Source: Macrobrachium rosenbergii (taxonomy: Eukaryota; Arthropoda; Malacostraca; Decapoda; Palaemonidae). From it: 64,000 nucleotides of DNA. The stretch lies in contig NC_089756.1 of assembly GCF_040412425.1 (NCBI RefSeq), positions 4,930,498 to 4,994,497 on the forward strand, written 5' to 3'. Position 1 is the stretch's first letter, and each line of letters starts with the position of its first letter. Positions 1-11,932 of the stretch are shown here, piece by piece. Made by a program: the position numbers and the translations under genes. The notes below the pieces were generated by a model. The model was not told the origin of the DNA. It made no database searches and saw only the letters and a list, made by a program, of their open reading frames with translations.

Positions 1-101
1 TATAGAACCATGATGTAAAGTTATTTCAGAACTCTTCCCAGCTACGATAAACATTGAGAGGAATAGTGCATGGTATAATTTGACAAGCTTCATGTTGGAG
101 C
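1..101 (-). CDS. Possible env-like ORF start with signal peptide (partial)
   Basis: An ATG at 93 (minus strand) opens a frame that stays open for 31 codons to the window edge. It begins MKLVKLYHALFLSMFIVAG, a positively charged start followed by a hydrophobic core, which reads as a signal peptide. A pyrimidine-rich tract ending in CAG (AG at 102-103) sits just upstream and looks like a 3' splice acceptor. The frame lies directly 3' of integrase. In errantiviruses of the gypsy group env occupies this position and is translated from a spliced RNA, so this may be the start of an env frame. Only the first 31 residues are visible, so the assignment is tentative. Confidence 0.4.
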
Positions 102-229
102 CTGTAAAAGAAAATAACTTGTAAATAATGAAACAAAAACATTGCATCATCCAAATGATGTAAAAATTCACACAATAATTAACTTTTTCATAACAAACCA
201 TTGTCTTAAGCTCTCACATGAGAGATAGA

Positions 230-1800
230 TACTGTTCGAACATCGGTTGAATCGACTGATTCCTAATTTTAAGTCGGTTACCTATTAAAACTTCTATAAC
301 TATGAAAGGACCTTCAAACTTAGGCAACAATTTCCAATTTAGCCCTTTTCTAACATAGACTTGTACATATACTATATCTCCTTCTTGCAAGGCTTTGTGA
401 CCTTAGCTTTTTTATCATGTGCATTCTTCATTAACACTTGAGCCTGTAAGAGGTTTTGATAAAGTGTTTGATATCTACTTCGGCTAACATCTATTATATC
501 CTTCAACGGATCTGATAAACTAGATGTCGGGGATAATATGTGAAAAGGTGACCTAGCAGGTATCCCATATACAGCTTCATGGGGAGACATACGGTTGAAG
601 TATGATAATTGTTATTTAGGTACTGGACACCGTGGGTATTGCAATATCCCAGTTTGGGTCCATACCGCCTATGTTTACACGCAGTATGTCTAGCACCTTT
701 CTATTAACCCGTTCTACCAATCCATTAGATTCAGGATGGTATATCATCGTATTGACTTTCTTTATTTGCAGAATTTCGCACAATGAGTTAAGGAAGTGAT
801 TATTGAATTCTCCACCTGAGTCAGAGATTATTATATTTGGAATTCCATGTCTGCATATATAGCACTCGTAAACTTCCTAGCGCACTCAATGGCTGTTTTA
901 CTTTTTAGTGGTATTAATTCAGTATACCGTGTAAGGGCGTCAATGATAACCAAGAGGATTTTATTCCCCGGTCTGTCTCGTAAAAACCTGTCAATAAATC
1001 AAGGTGTACCCTTTCAAAAGGTTTGCTAGGCACGGGATAAGTTCCGAGACCTACAGGATTCTTAGTATGGCCCTTGTGACGGAAACATATATCACAGTTT
1101 TTAATATATGTCTTAATATCTTTTAACATAGTAGACCAGTAAAATAATGACTTGGCCTTTTGAGAGGTTATTTCGAACCCAGGATGACCATGCAGAGGAT
1201 GGTTGTGAAGCCATTTCAGAACGATTGGGATTAATGTGATAGGTACAACCACCTGGTCGTTAGTTAACTGTGTTGAACTCCTGGTTCTCCTAGCCACGGA
1301 TCGGCATAGAATGTTATCCTTAATCAAGAAATATTGATTCGTATATTTCACATATTCCTTATCATCTGGATTCCTATTTAATGCATCTATTATTACTCTT
1401 AATTTCTGATCTTTCATTTGTTCTTGTCGTACTGAATCTAGATTCCATTCTATATCTGTAATATTCTCTGTTGCTTGGGCTAACGATTGACCATTTTCGA
1501 TAGCAATTTTCATAGCTTGCGAAGGAATTGGAATTTCTTCTAGATCAGCGAAAGATATTGAGTGTGTTGGTACTGGGTTACGAGATAGCGCATCTGCGAT
1601 TACGTTTGCTTTACCGGGTAAGTATCCAATTTTAGCTCCAAAGTCCTGGATAATCATGTGCCACCGAGTTCTTTTAGGACTATGATTGAAACCTTTAAAA
1701 AAGTCAGTAAGGGGCTTGTGATCAGTTAGAACCTTGACACTATACCCATAGATTATATATTTAAAATGTACCAACGAATTAGCAATGGCGAGGCATTCCC
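230..1800 (-). pseudogene. Gypsy RNase H and integrase region
   Basis: The end of RNase H shows TDHKPL and, further on, ADALSRN, followed by the integrase zinc-binding HHCC module (HPLHGHPGFE, then CDICFRHKGH) and the start of the catalytic core (FERVHLDLL, the first acidic residue of D,D-35-E). The frame is lost near 914. The end of the core (SPHEAVYGIPARSPF) is visible at 372-590. Shifting frame near 394 gives the C-terminal domain (LPKFEGPFIVIE), which ends at 232-234. Integrase inserts the cDNA of the element; this copy is split over at least three frames. Confidence 0.8.
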
Positions 1801-1897
1801 TTATCTATTACTGCATATTTCTTCTCGACATTTTAATTTGCGAGAATAAAAGGCAATGGGGAAAAACTTATTGTCATGCCACTGAGTAACACACCTC

Positions 1898-2880
1898 CTA
1901 CTCCTTGATCTGATGCGTCGGTTGCAATAATAAACTCTTTAGTAAAATCGGAAACTTTAAAATAGGAGCAGAACTGATTTTTTCTTTCAAGGTATCAAAA
2001 GCAATTTGATGTTGGGATTCCCATTTGAAAGTTACGTCCTTCCTTATGAGATCAGTTAAAGGAGCTGCTATTACTGAATAATCTCGGATAAACCGACGAT
2101 AATAACCCGAAACCCCGAGAAATTGTTGTATGGCTTTAACATTAGTAGGAACGGGAAATTTACTAATAGCAGAGATTTTATCATGGGCTACTTTAAGACC
2201 TTGCCGAGATACCATGAAACCCAAATAGACTAATTCGTCTTTAAAAACTCACATTTAGAAATTTTTACTTTTAGATGATGTTCTCTTAACCTCTGAAGGA
2301 CTATTTCTAGTTTACTTAAATGCTCCTCCAAGGTGTTGGAAAATATAACTAAATCATCCATATAAGCATGGAGAATATTCCCTAGTAAATCTCCAACACT
2401 ATATTGATCATTCTAGTGAACGTAATAGGAGCACAACGTAGCCCAAATGGCATACGTAGGAATTCATAGTGACCTCTAGCTGTACTAAAAGCAGTGTACT
2501 GGGTACTATCCTTAGCTAAGGGTATCTGGTGAAAGCCTTTAAGTAAGTCCAAGGAAGTAAAAATTTATTCTGTCCTAATAGAGACAAAATATCATCTGTG
2601 CAAGGTACTGGGAAACGATCAGGGATAGTTTGGTCGTTAAGCTTATGAAAGTCAACACAAATCCTCCAGGTTTTGTCCTTTTTGGTACTACTATCAAGGG
2701 AAAATTATAAGGGCTGTTAGATTTCTTAATAACCCCCTCTTTTAACATTTTATCTACCTCAACATTGATTTCATTCAGAAATTTGGCCGGTAGACGATAT
2801 GAAGGCACGAAATGACCTGGTCTTTATCCTTTAAACGAATTTGATGTTCGATGACTTCCGTTTTGCCTAAAGCTCCAGTA
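1898..2880 (-). pseudogene. Gypsy reverse transcriptase
   Basis: The N-terminal RT segment (2575-2808) shows YRLPAKF, EVDKMLKEGVIKKSNSPY and FPLIVVPK, the usual gypsy start. Near 2410-2460 a second frame gives RMPFGLRCAP, and near 2340-2370 a third gives AYMDDLVIFSN, the catalytic YxDD box. The connection and thumb segment follows at 1898-2224 (QFLGVSGYYRRFI). RT copies the element RNA into cDNA. At least three frame changes separate these blocks, so no full-length enzyme can be made. Confidence 0.8.
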
Positions 2881-3760
2881 CTAGTAGAAAAACATCACTA
2901 TATTTGGATAGAAGATCAAAAATTTCTTGCTTATATCCCTGTCTAAGATGTCTGCTTCGATCTTGCCTTTAATTACCTTTAAAAGAGATTCGTCTGTTGC
3001 TGATTCAGTGGAGTTAATTTCAGCAACTGTAAGGATTCGATGTTTATATGCTTCGATATTGACAATATGTTGATTTTCATGTACTGTTAAAGCAGCATTT
3101 AAGTGATTAAAAACTTCAATGTTAACCCGATGATCAGAATTTACTGTGTATAATGCTTGCGTGACTGAAAGCCCATTGATCTTTAAGGTATCAGGAAGAA
3201 TTAAAACCTCTGAGCCTGGCAATTTTCTTTTAACCTTGACCGTGAGATACGATGGTGTGTTTGGCTCAATGGTCTGTGCGAACGCAGCAAGGACGGGTGC
3301 CTGAGAGTTATGTTGGGTTGCTGTAACAATATCATCGCTTATGAGACAAGTGACTGGCTCTTCGATATACGTTATCTTCTTACTCTCTGTCTCCTTCTGA
3401 TCCAAAACAGATTTCAATGTGTGTGAAGACCGATAGAATTTCCTTTATAAACACTCCGTGTTTTGGGTGTTAAAATTACGTTATGTAATGACATTGATGG
3501 ATATCCTATAATAACTACTGGGTACTTATTAATATTGCCAACTATGATAAAGGTATCCGTAAAAGTACGTTGCCCCAACCTGTATTGTATCTGAGATGTA
3601 CCAATTACATCTAATTCATTATTGCCTATTCCTGACAAACGAACATCAGAGCGTTCGATGGGAAATCTTGAAAATAAAAGGTGATGGGTACGTAAATCCA
3701 TTATATTACGTGGACTACCTGAATCAAAAACAAGGTGAAATGCTTGTGTTCTAAGCTAAC
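2881..3760 (-). pseudogene. Gypsy retroviral-type aspartic protease and linker
   Basis: Reading from about 3740, the protease shows FDSGSPRNIMDL, where DSG stands for the usual D-T/S-G active site, then a flap region, and VVIIGYPSMSLHNV, which matches the second conserved I-L/I-G-x-D-like turn but with Y in place of D. The stretch 2881-3417 is an open frame continuing into the spacer before RT. The protease would cleave the Gag-Pol polyprotein. Confidence 0.7.
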
Positions 3761-4003
3761 TGCATGCAAAGTGGGTCTAACTTCTTCTGAGCCAATAATA
3801 GCGTGTATTTTGCAAAAATCTGGGACCGTGCTCTGCATGTTTGGGAGACACTACCTCGATTTCTGGAAAATTCTTGTCTTCACACATATCTTGGAGAACA
3901 TTAAACTTATTATCTGATTCAAAAGTGATGATAACCCAATATCACTCTCCTCCCCTTTAAGCTGGCTATGTGGTGTTTGTCTGCCCGCCGGCATTCGGAA
4001 AAT

Positions 4004-5049
4004 TCACTGACGCATTATTGTTTGGAACTGCTGAGCCTGAAGTTGGCTTTCCCGAGGAACGATTTGAATGTACTTGTTTCTGACCTGCATTACTGTTCTG
4101 CTTGTAATGTTTGTTCTTTCCCCATGGTACTGTTGCTTTTTAGCGTCATTACCAGTGTTTTGAATGTTTGTGTTACTGTTTAAATTCTTCTTTCTTGCAT
4201 TGCAATGACTATACTTATGATGCGTACTGTTATGGATTGAACAATAGCGGGACCTACACTCATTTATCACATGACCAGGTTTTTTGCAATTGTAACAAAT
4301 GACTGCTGATGGATTATTAGTGACTAAGTTAACCTGTTGCGGTGATGTAGACGCATCATTTTTGTTTTCTTGCTTTGTAAAATCCTGAATCAGAGAAGGA
4401 TCGAGATCTGTACACTTGGACAAGTGTTTCCGAACTTGCCTATAGATATCTAATTCTGAGCTATCTGATTGTAATTTTTCGTCAAAACACTTAACCAAAG
4501 GTTCAGGTAACATTGCTGTTACAAGTGTTAAATAGAATAACCTGCAGACAGATTTGGAACTGATATGCAGATTACCATTGACCCAATTTGAGCCATCAAT
4601 CTGTCCTTTATACTCTTCGAGCCTATCTCCTATCAGAGCTGCCCTATCTGCTATACTTAGATTAGTCATAGATGTGAGTCTTATGATGTTGCGTAAAGCA
4701 AGAACTTCATCCAATGCATCCTCACTCCCATAAATGGAACGCAGATTGGCTTTGAAACCATCCCAAGTGTTTGTTTCTTTAAAAGATATTCCCATGCAAG
4801 TATGCACCTGCATCTCCCTTAGCAAAATCTATGAAACTCTTTGCCTCTTGCAATTGTAAAGCCGGATCGGTAATGGATTTTGCCGTGAGGTGTACGTCTA
4901 TAGACGAAATCAAGATTCGACACCCTCGTCAAAAATCCATTGACACAACCTGCGAATGGTACAATTGGCGATCTAGCATTAACTACCGTAAGTACAGGAT
5001 TCTGTGGGGAAGTGGTGGGGTCGCTCCCACTTGGGGTTGGAGGAGTCAT
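4004..5049 (-). pseudogene. Gypsy gag with CCHC zinc knuckle
   Basis: The frame from 4825 to 4004 has a helical capsid-like region (FKANLRSIYGSEDALDEVL) and then a nucleocapsid zinc knuckle CYNCKKPGHVINEC, spaced C-x2-C-x4-H-x4-C, followed by a second Cys/His cluster (YCSIHNSTHHKYSHC). The upstream piece 5049-4819 is a different frame rich in proline and threonine and may hold the Gag start. Gag packages the element RNA. Confidence 0.75.
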
Positions 5050-5100
5050 TTTCCTACTAAGTTTCCTATCTGCACGCCTACTCTCTAAGTGATCTTGAAA

Positions 5101-7132
<2,032 letters not shown>

Positions 7133-7134
7133 CT

Positions 7135-7642
7135 GTAAGTACAGTACCATGGAAGAAACTCTATGCAGCTATCCCATACGTCCTAGACGATAAATTTAGA
7201 AGTAATCTGAAGTCTGCAATAGAAAAACATTTTAACATGTTGCAAGTCATTTTAATACCAAAAATCCACTTACAATAGGGTCCCTTTTTAAATTTAAGGA
7301 TAGAATCTGCCCAATAATGCAATCGTCAACTGTATATAAATATACTTGCCCCAGATGTAATTTGGGGACTTACGGGGATCGACTAAACGATTGCTGAGGG
7401 TCAGAGCAGATTCACATAAAGGCGTTAGTCACCGTACTGGTTGCAGATTGTCCAATCCAGAATTTTCTAATATCAGAAATCATTCAAATATATGTAATAC
7501 AAGTATTGATTATTCTGACTTCTCTGTTTTGGGCCAAACAAGTCATCCACATGAACTGCTAATTTTGGAATCGTTATTCATAAAACAGCTAGTTCCTAAG
7601 TTGAACTCACACACCACCTCTGTTCAGTTGTATCTGGCTTGA
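7135..7642 (+). pseudogene. Penelope-like element fragment: end of RT plus GIY-YIG endonuclease
   Basis: From about 7150 the plus strand reads [19 protein letters not shown], a linker typical of Penelope-like RTs. After a frame change near 7278 it reads GSLFKFKDRICPIMQSSTVY and YKYTCPRC with a TY/GST pair, the GIY-YIG-like nuclease motif. After another shift near 7370-7395 it reads RVRADSHKGVSHRTG, the catalytic Arg helix and its conserved follow-up. It ends ILESLFIKQLVPKLN, carrying the conserved Glu and the end of the domain. In this family RT and endonuclease act together in target-primed insertion. Two frameshifts and the missing RT core make it a dead 5'-truncated copy. Confidence 0.8.
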
Positions 7643-7736
7643 GCCAGTTTCTTTTGCTGCTTTCCTTTTCCCTTTTAGTCATTCAGTCTTCAACCTTTTA
7701 GTCTAGCAGGTGCTTTTTATGAACTGTCTTGTTTTA

Positions 7737-7738
<2 letters not shown>

Positions 7739-7822
<84 letters not shown>
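7739..7822. repeat. (AT)n microsatellite
   Basis: About 42 uninterrupted AT units. The remaining sequence between the Penelope remnant and the DNA element at 8007 is AT-rich with no visible gene. Confidence 0.97.
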
Positions 7823-7824
<2 letters not shown>

Positions 7825-8324
7825 CATACATACACATATATATAATATATTGTTTTTTACTTTGGTACGAATACATAACTCAAAGGAATGCAGGTGAAAA
7901 ACTTTTTTTTTTGCATAAAATGAAATAATATACAAAATACCAATAAATACAGATATATAAAAACTTGTAATAAATATAAAACTAAATATAAAATCAATGC
8001 AGAATACAGTAATACCTCGAACTTGCGCGATTCGAGTTGCACGAATTCACAGACACACACATTTTTTATTGGAACCTAACTAATGGTCATACATGAGTTT
8101 TTCACAGAGACACGCGAACATTTCTGTTCACTGAGAAACCCAGCAATAGTGTTTGTTTAATTTTTTTATGTAATTTATAAGTTTTCAAGCTTTTATGTGT
8201 AAATTAAATAACATTAAATATTATTAAAAGTAATAATTTCTCTCTCTCTCTCTCTCTCTTTCTTTCTTTTAGTGAGATGAATTTTTATGGTACATGTAAA
8301 CAGGTATGTTTATTTGTGTGATAA

Positions 8325-8660
8325 AAGGGATTTTGACAAAGGAAAAATCTATTTCTGAGGGAGGCCCCGTGTCACCCGGTGAAATTCCATACTAACACGA
8401 ATTTCTAGGTATAAATATTGCTAAGTATACCAGAGAAAAAAGCTTTCAGGAATGCTGGAGTTACTACCCCCAGATCAAGCGTCTTCTATATCGAAGACGT
8501 CGGTATTACCAAGGGTGAGTGAAAGAATCACAACCACAGAGCCACACTCGATAGACATCCCCATGTCAAAACCCCTCAGAAGAGCGGAGAGCCGTACCAG
8601 CTCCCACACTCACCCGCCCGCCAAGCGGCGACTCCAGTGCCACCTACACTCATTCCAGAC
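8325..8660 (-). repeat. Right ITR of DIRS-A1
   Basis: Inverted match to about 17930-18235. The outermost part (AAGGGATTTTGACAAAGG onward) is absent from the left ITR of this copy but present in the ICR, so right and left ITRs differ by an end extension of about 28 bp. Confidence 0.8.
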
Positions 8661-8718
8661 TAGCACCACCCCCAGGCTTGGCATGTCCAAGTAGGGGGGG
8701 AAACCAGCTCCTGGGAGG

Positions 8719-8808
8719 TCACCGGGTGACACGGGCCTCCCTCAGAAATAGATTTTTCCTTTGTCAAAATCCCTTTTCTGAGCTCGGCCCCACGTCACCC
8801 GGTGAAAT
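8719..8808 (-). repeat. Internal complementary region (ICR) of DIRS-A1
   Basis: The segment pairs with both element ends: one half is complementary to the right ITR end, the other to the left ITR end, and they meet at AAATCCCTTTTCTGAG. This equals the joint that forms if the two ends are circularised. In DIRS1 elements the ICR is thought to align the cDNA ends for circle formation. Confidence 0.8.
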
Positions 8809-9267
8809 AGTGACAGAGAATCATGCCAAGACTGCAAAGCTACAAAGGAAAACAAAAGGTGATCATGAACAAAAACACACGCTATGAAAAAATAGATCTA
8901 ATTATGATATCTCATCAATGCAAAACAGATCAAATTACAGATAAGTACGGGTGGAACAAAACACACCCAACAATATAATGGTACAAACAGGCAAATGTAA
9001 AACTAAATCTAAGAGCAATGCACAATAAGAGATATACAACATCAAAATGTGAGGTACATGAAGCAAAATAAAAACAGCTCAAGTACCTCAAGGCTAAATC
9101 TAAATACACAGCACATCAAAACACAATCACCAAGACAAATAATAATAATGGCAATACTATCATCAATTATGAGGAGCAAGGCAGTGAGGCATGATTGATC
9201 CAGGAGAACAGGCAGAGAAATAAATGAGGCAGGCGGGCGGGGGGAAAAGGATAAGGGTTAAGGATAA
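8809..9267 (-). other. DIRS-A1 3' untranslated stretch
   Basis: Lies between the recombinase stop and the ICR. AT-rich plus-strand sequence with short CAA-rich runs; no frame or RNA gene seen. Confidence 0.6.
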
Positions 9268-10940
9268 TTAAGGTGGGGAAATGACACTCCCCACAGCCAC
9301 TGTAGAAAATTTCAGGGCTTCGAGTGATTTTAGATAGTGGCTTTTAAACACTAGAGGTGATTTCCATCCCGTATACTTGGTAAGTTCAGCAAAATCCATA
9401 TTATGAAAATAATTGGTAGAGGTAGCTACCGCACGGATATCATGAACCTTAGGGACTGAATCCGGGTTGGCTTGTTTAATAAAATACAGAATTTGCTGTC
9501 TTATAGCATTCAACTAAAGAGTTCCACCTTTTTCCCTGATAAAAGAGGACCCGACTTACACTGTGGAGTTCTTTGTAGGTAAGACTTTAAGGTATAGACT
9601 GGACATAAGGACTGGTCCTGTGGAAGAGGCACCACCTTCCAGGGGGACCACCTGTCCTGAGGGTCTTCATTTTTAGCTAGGAACCTATGATCAGGGCAAA
9701 GGAGGACTTCTCCAGACGGGAGGAAATCAATATGATCATCACCTCTAGCGAGAGCCGATAGCTCTGAAATTCTGGCACCTGAAGCCAAGCTAATCAGAAA
9801 CAAGGTCTTCCTTAACAGATCCAAATAAGAGCATTGTGAGTTATTAATATCAGAGGCTAATTTCAGAACATCGTTGAGGAACCAGGTAACAGAATGTGGG
9901 CGTGTTACCGGCCTCAAACGAGCGCATGCTCTAGGGATGGATGAAAAGTATGAATCTGTAAGGTCAATTTTAAAACCATACAAAAATACCTTCTTTAAGG
10001 CTGATTTAGCTGTAGTAATAGTGGCCGGGGCTAGGCCTTTTTCAAACAATGATCTAAAGAAAGTAACCGCTAGGTTAGTAGTCATAGTTTGAGCTTCAGA
10101 TGCCTTAAAAAAGGATGCTAATTTTTTTACTGCTGAATCATATTGCCTGAGCGTAGAATCCCTCTTATCAGATTCTAGAAACAGAGTGTTAACGGGATCA
10201 ATGTTTGCTCCCTTTTTTGCAGCAAACTTTATAAAGTCCATAAAGCCAGGGCATTCTGAATTTTTAAGGAAGCTGACACAGTCTTAGTTTGTACTACTTG
10301 GGTCAGTCTGGGTTTGGGTGTCTGATGACACCGCAAGTTGAGCTCCTGAAGCAGAGGGAACCAGTTGCTCTTCGGCCAGTAGGGAGCTACCAGAGCTAGT
10401 TGGCCCTTGAATGACCTGAGTTTGTGCAGTACTTTCAACAACATATTTATTGGGGGAAACTAGTAGATCCTCTCCCAATTGTTCCAATCTATGGTCATCG
10501 CGTCCGTGGTGAAGGCATGGGGGTCCAGGTTGGGAGCCACATAACAGGGAAGCTTGTGATTGCTCTCCGTAGCGAACAGATCCACTTGGAGTCCTGGAAT
10601 CCGGCGGCAAATCCAATTGAACGATTCTCTGTCCAGAGACCACTCCGTCTCCAACGGAGTAGTCCTGGACAGGGAATCCACCACCACGTTCCGCACCCCG
10701 GCTAGGTGGGTGGCTGACAGATGCCAGCCGTGCTTGTTCGCCAGTGAGAAGATAGCTATCATCACCTGATTTACGCGACCTGACTTGGAGCCGCCCCTGT
10801 TGATGCAATGAACCACCACGGCGCTGTACAACACCAGCCTGATGTGAATCCGGCCGGCGGGGCGGAGTTTCTTTAGGGTTAGAAACACTGCCATAGCTTC
10901 CAAGGTGTTTATATGGAATTGTTGAAATATTGTAGACCAT
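9268..10940 (-). pseudogene. DIRS-A1 tyrosine recombinase (YR)
   Basis: The recombinase would integrate the circular cDNA. The part from 10241 down has an N-terminal SAM-like region (STLRQYDSAVKKL), then the box with the first catalytic Arg (ASGARISELSAL). After a frame change at 9510-9516 come the H-x-x-R box (HDIRAVAT) and the nucleophile Tyr (KSHYLKSLEAL), so all key residues are present in this copy. A TAA near 10288-10290 separates it from an upstream extension (10284-10940) that overlaps RNase H in another frame. A further TAG sits next to the 9514 frameshift. Confidence 0.85.
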
Positions 10941-11146
10941 GTCCCCTGTACTTTTTGTTTTGGTGAGTACCCTCCCAGCCCCTTAATGAAGCGTCTGTGT
11001 GGATTACCAGAGCTGGAGGGGGAAATTGAAGTGGGACCGACCCGACAGGCCCTTGACTGTGGACCATGGCCAAGCCTTGTCTTCAAGATCCATGGGAATT
11101 GAAGAGACCCTGTCTCTGAGCTTGACATTGGCCTGCCTCTCGCCAC
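10229..11146 (-). pseudogene. DIRS-A1 RNase H and methyltransferase-like domain
   Basis: RNase H shows LEAMAVFLTLKKL (catalytic Glu) and HLAGVRNVVVDSLSR (last Asp). The middle catalytic Asp is replaced: this copy has LVLYSAVVVHC where DIRS-A2 and A3 have LVLDSAVVVHC or LVLDNTVVVHC. The tail LQVDLFATESNHKLPCY, TDAMTIDW and, after a stop near 10445-10460, LHKLRSFKGQ and WPKSNWFPLL matches the segment that follows RNase H in DIRS elements, described as related to DNA adenine methyltransferases. A frame change separates it from the RT piece. Confidence 0.75.
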
Positions 11147-11932
11147 ACTCTGTTTATGTCTTTTAATTTCGCTTTTAAGAGCAGGTCTGTCACTGAAGCG
11201 AACTGAGAATTCTCTCTTGAGACCGGCGGGATGCTGCTTTGTCCTTCAAAAATTTCCTGGTAGCGGCAGCTACCTCCTTCCGCTTGGACGGCGGGAGGGA
11301 TAGTCTGTATGAGGACAGGTCTCACTGGAGACCCAGCCACTGAAACCGGGACTCCGGAGTCAGGCGGGACTTCTCCCTGTTCAACTGAAAACCTAACGAT
11401 TCCAGGAACTTGATCACTATGGCTGTAGCCTTCCGGCACTCTTGTACTGTTGGAGCCCAGATTATCCAATCGTCCAGGTATGCTGCCAAGGAGATCCCCC
11501 GGGACCGAAGCTGCTGAACAACTGTTTCCGCCAGCTTTGTAAAAATCCTGGGGGCTATATTGAGACCGAAAGGCATGACCTTGAAGGAGTAGGCTTGTTT
11601 CCCGAGTCTGAAACCCAGGAAGGGAGAGAAGTTCTGCGCAACCGGGACGTGATAGTAAGACCTTTGGACACAATGCTGTGTGCCCAAGGACTGAAGGACC
11701 ACTGGTCTCTGAACCAGTAAAGGCGACCACCTACCTGACTGGTCTCAGTGGGAGGAAGCAGGTTTGTTTCCTCTGCCGCGGCCAGTTTTTCCCCGAGAGG
11801 CAGATCCAGCCTTACCTCTGTATGGGGCTCGACCTCTACCCCCCCTTGCGCTCCTATTAAGGCCGTGAAAGACCCCACGGCCCTCATAGGTAGGGTTGTA
11901 CGCTGGCGAGGAGACGTACGAGGGTGCAGCAA
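11147..11932 (-). pseudogene. DIRS-A1 reverse transcriptase with internal deletion
   Basis: The start (GGRLYWFRDQWSFSPWAHSI) joins directly to YYHVPVAQNFSPFLGF. Compared with DIRS-A3 (58490 to about 58800), about 310 bp encoding the first RT motifs and the motif A catalytic Asp are missing, and the join changes the frame. The rest holds motif B (MPFGLNIAPRIFTKL) and the YLDDWIIWA active-site box. This RT cannot work. Confidence 0.85.

Larger units (their letters stand above)
1..5100 (-). mobile_element. Ty3/gypsy LTR retrotransposon, degenerate, 3' end outside the window
   Basis: Reading on the minus strand from about 5050 to 1, the order is gag with a zinc knuckle, aspartic protease, reverse transcriptase, RNase H and integrase, which is the Ty3/gypsy order. 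Every domain is recognisable but the frame is broken many times, so this copy is dead. The 3' LTR must lie to the left of base 1. No LTR pair, primer binding site or polypurine tract could be assigned, because 1-230 has no visible match in 5050-6480. Confidence 0.85.

Noticed and set aside
8452..8887. Open frames in the DIRS-A1 ITR and ICR, and the similar one at 17923-18135
   Set aside because: They lie in inverted repeats and read the same sequence on opposite strands; no family features.
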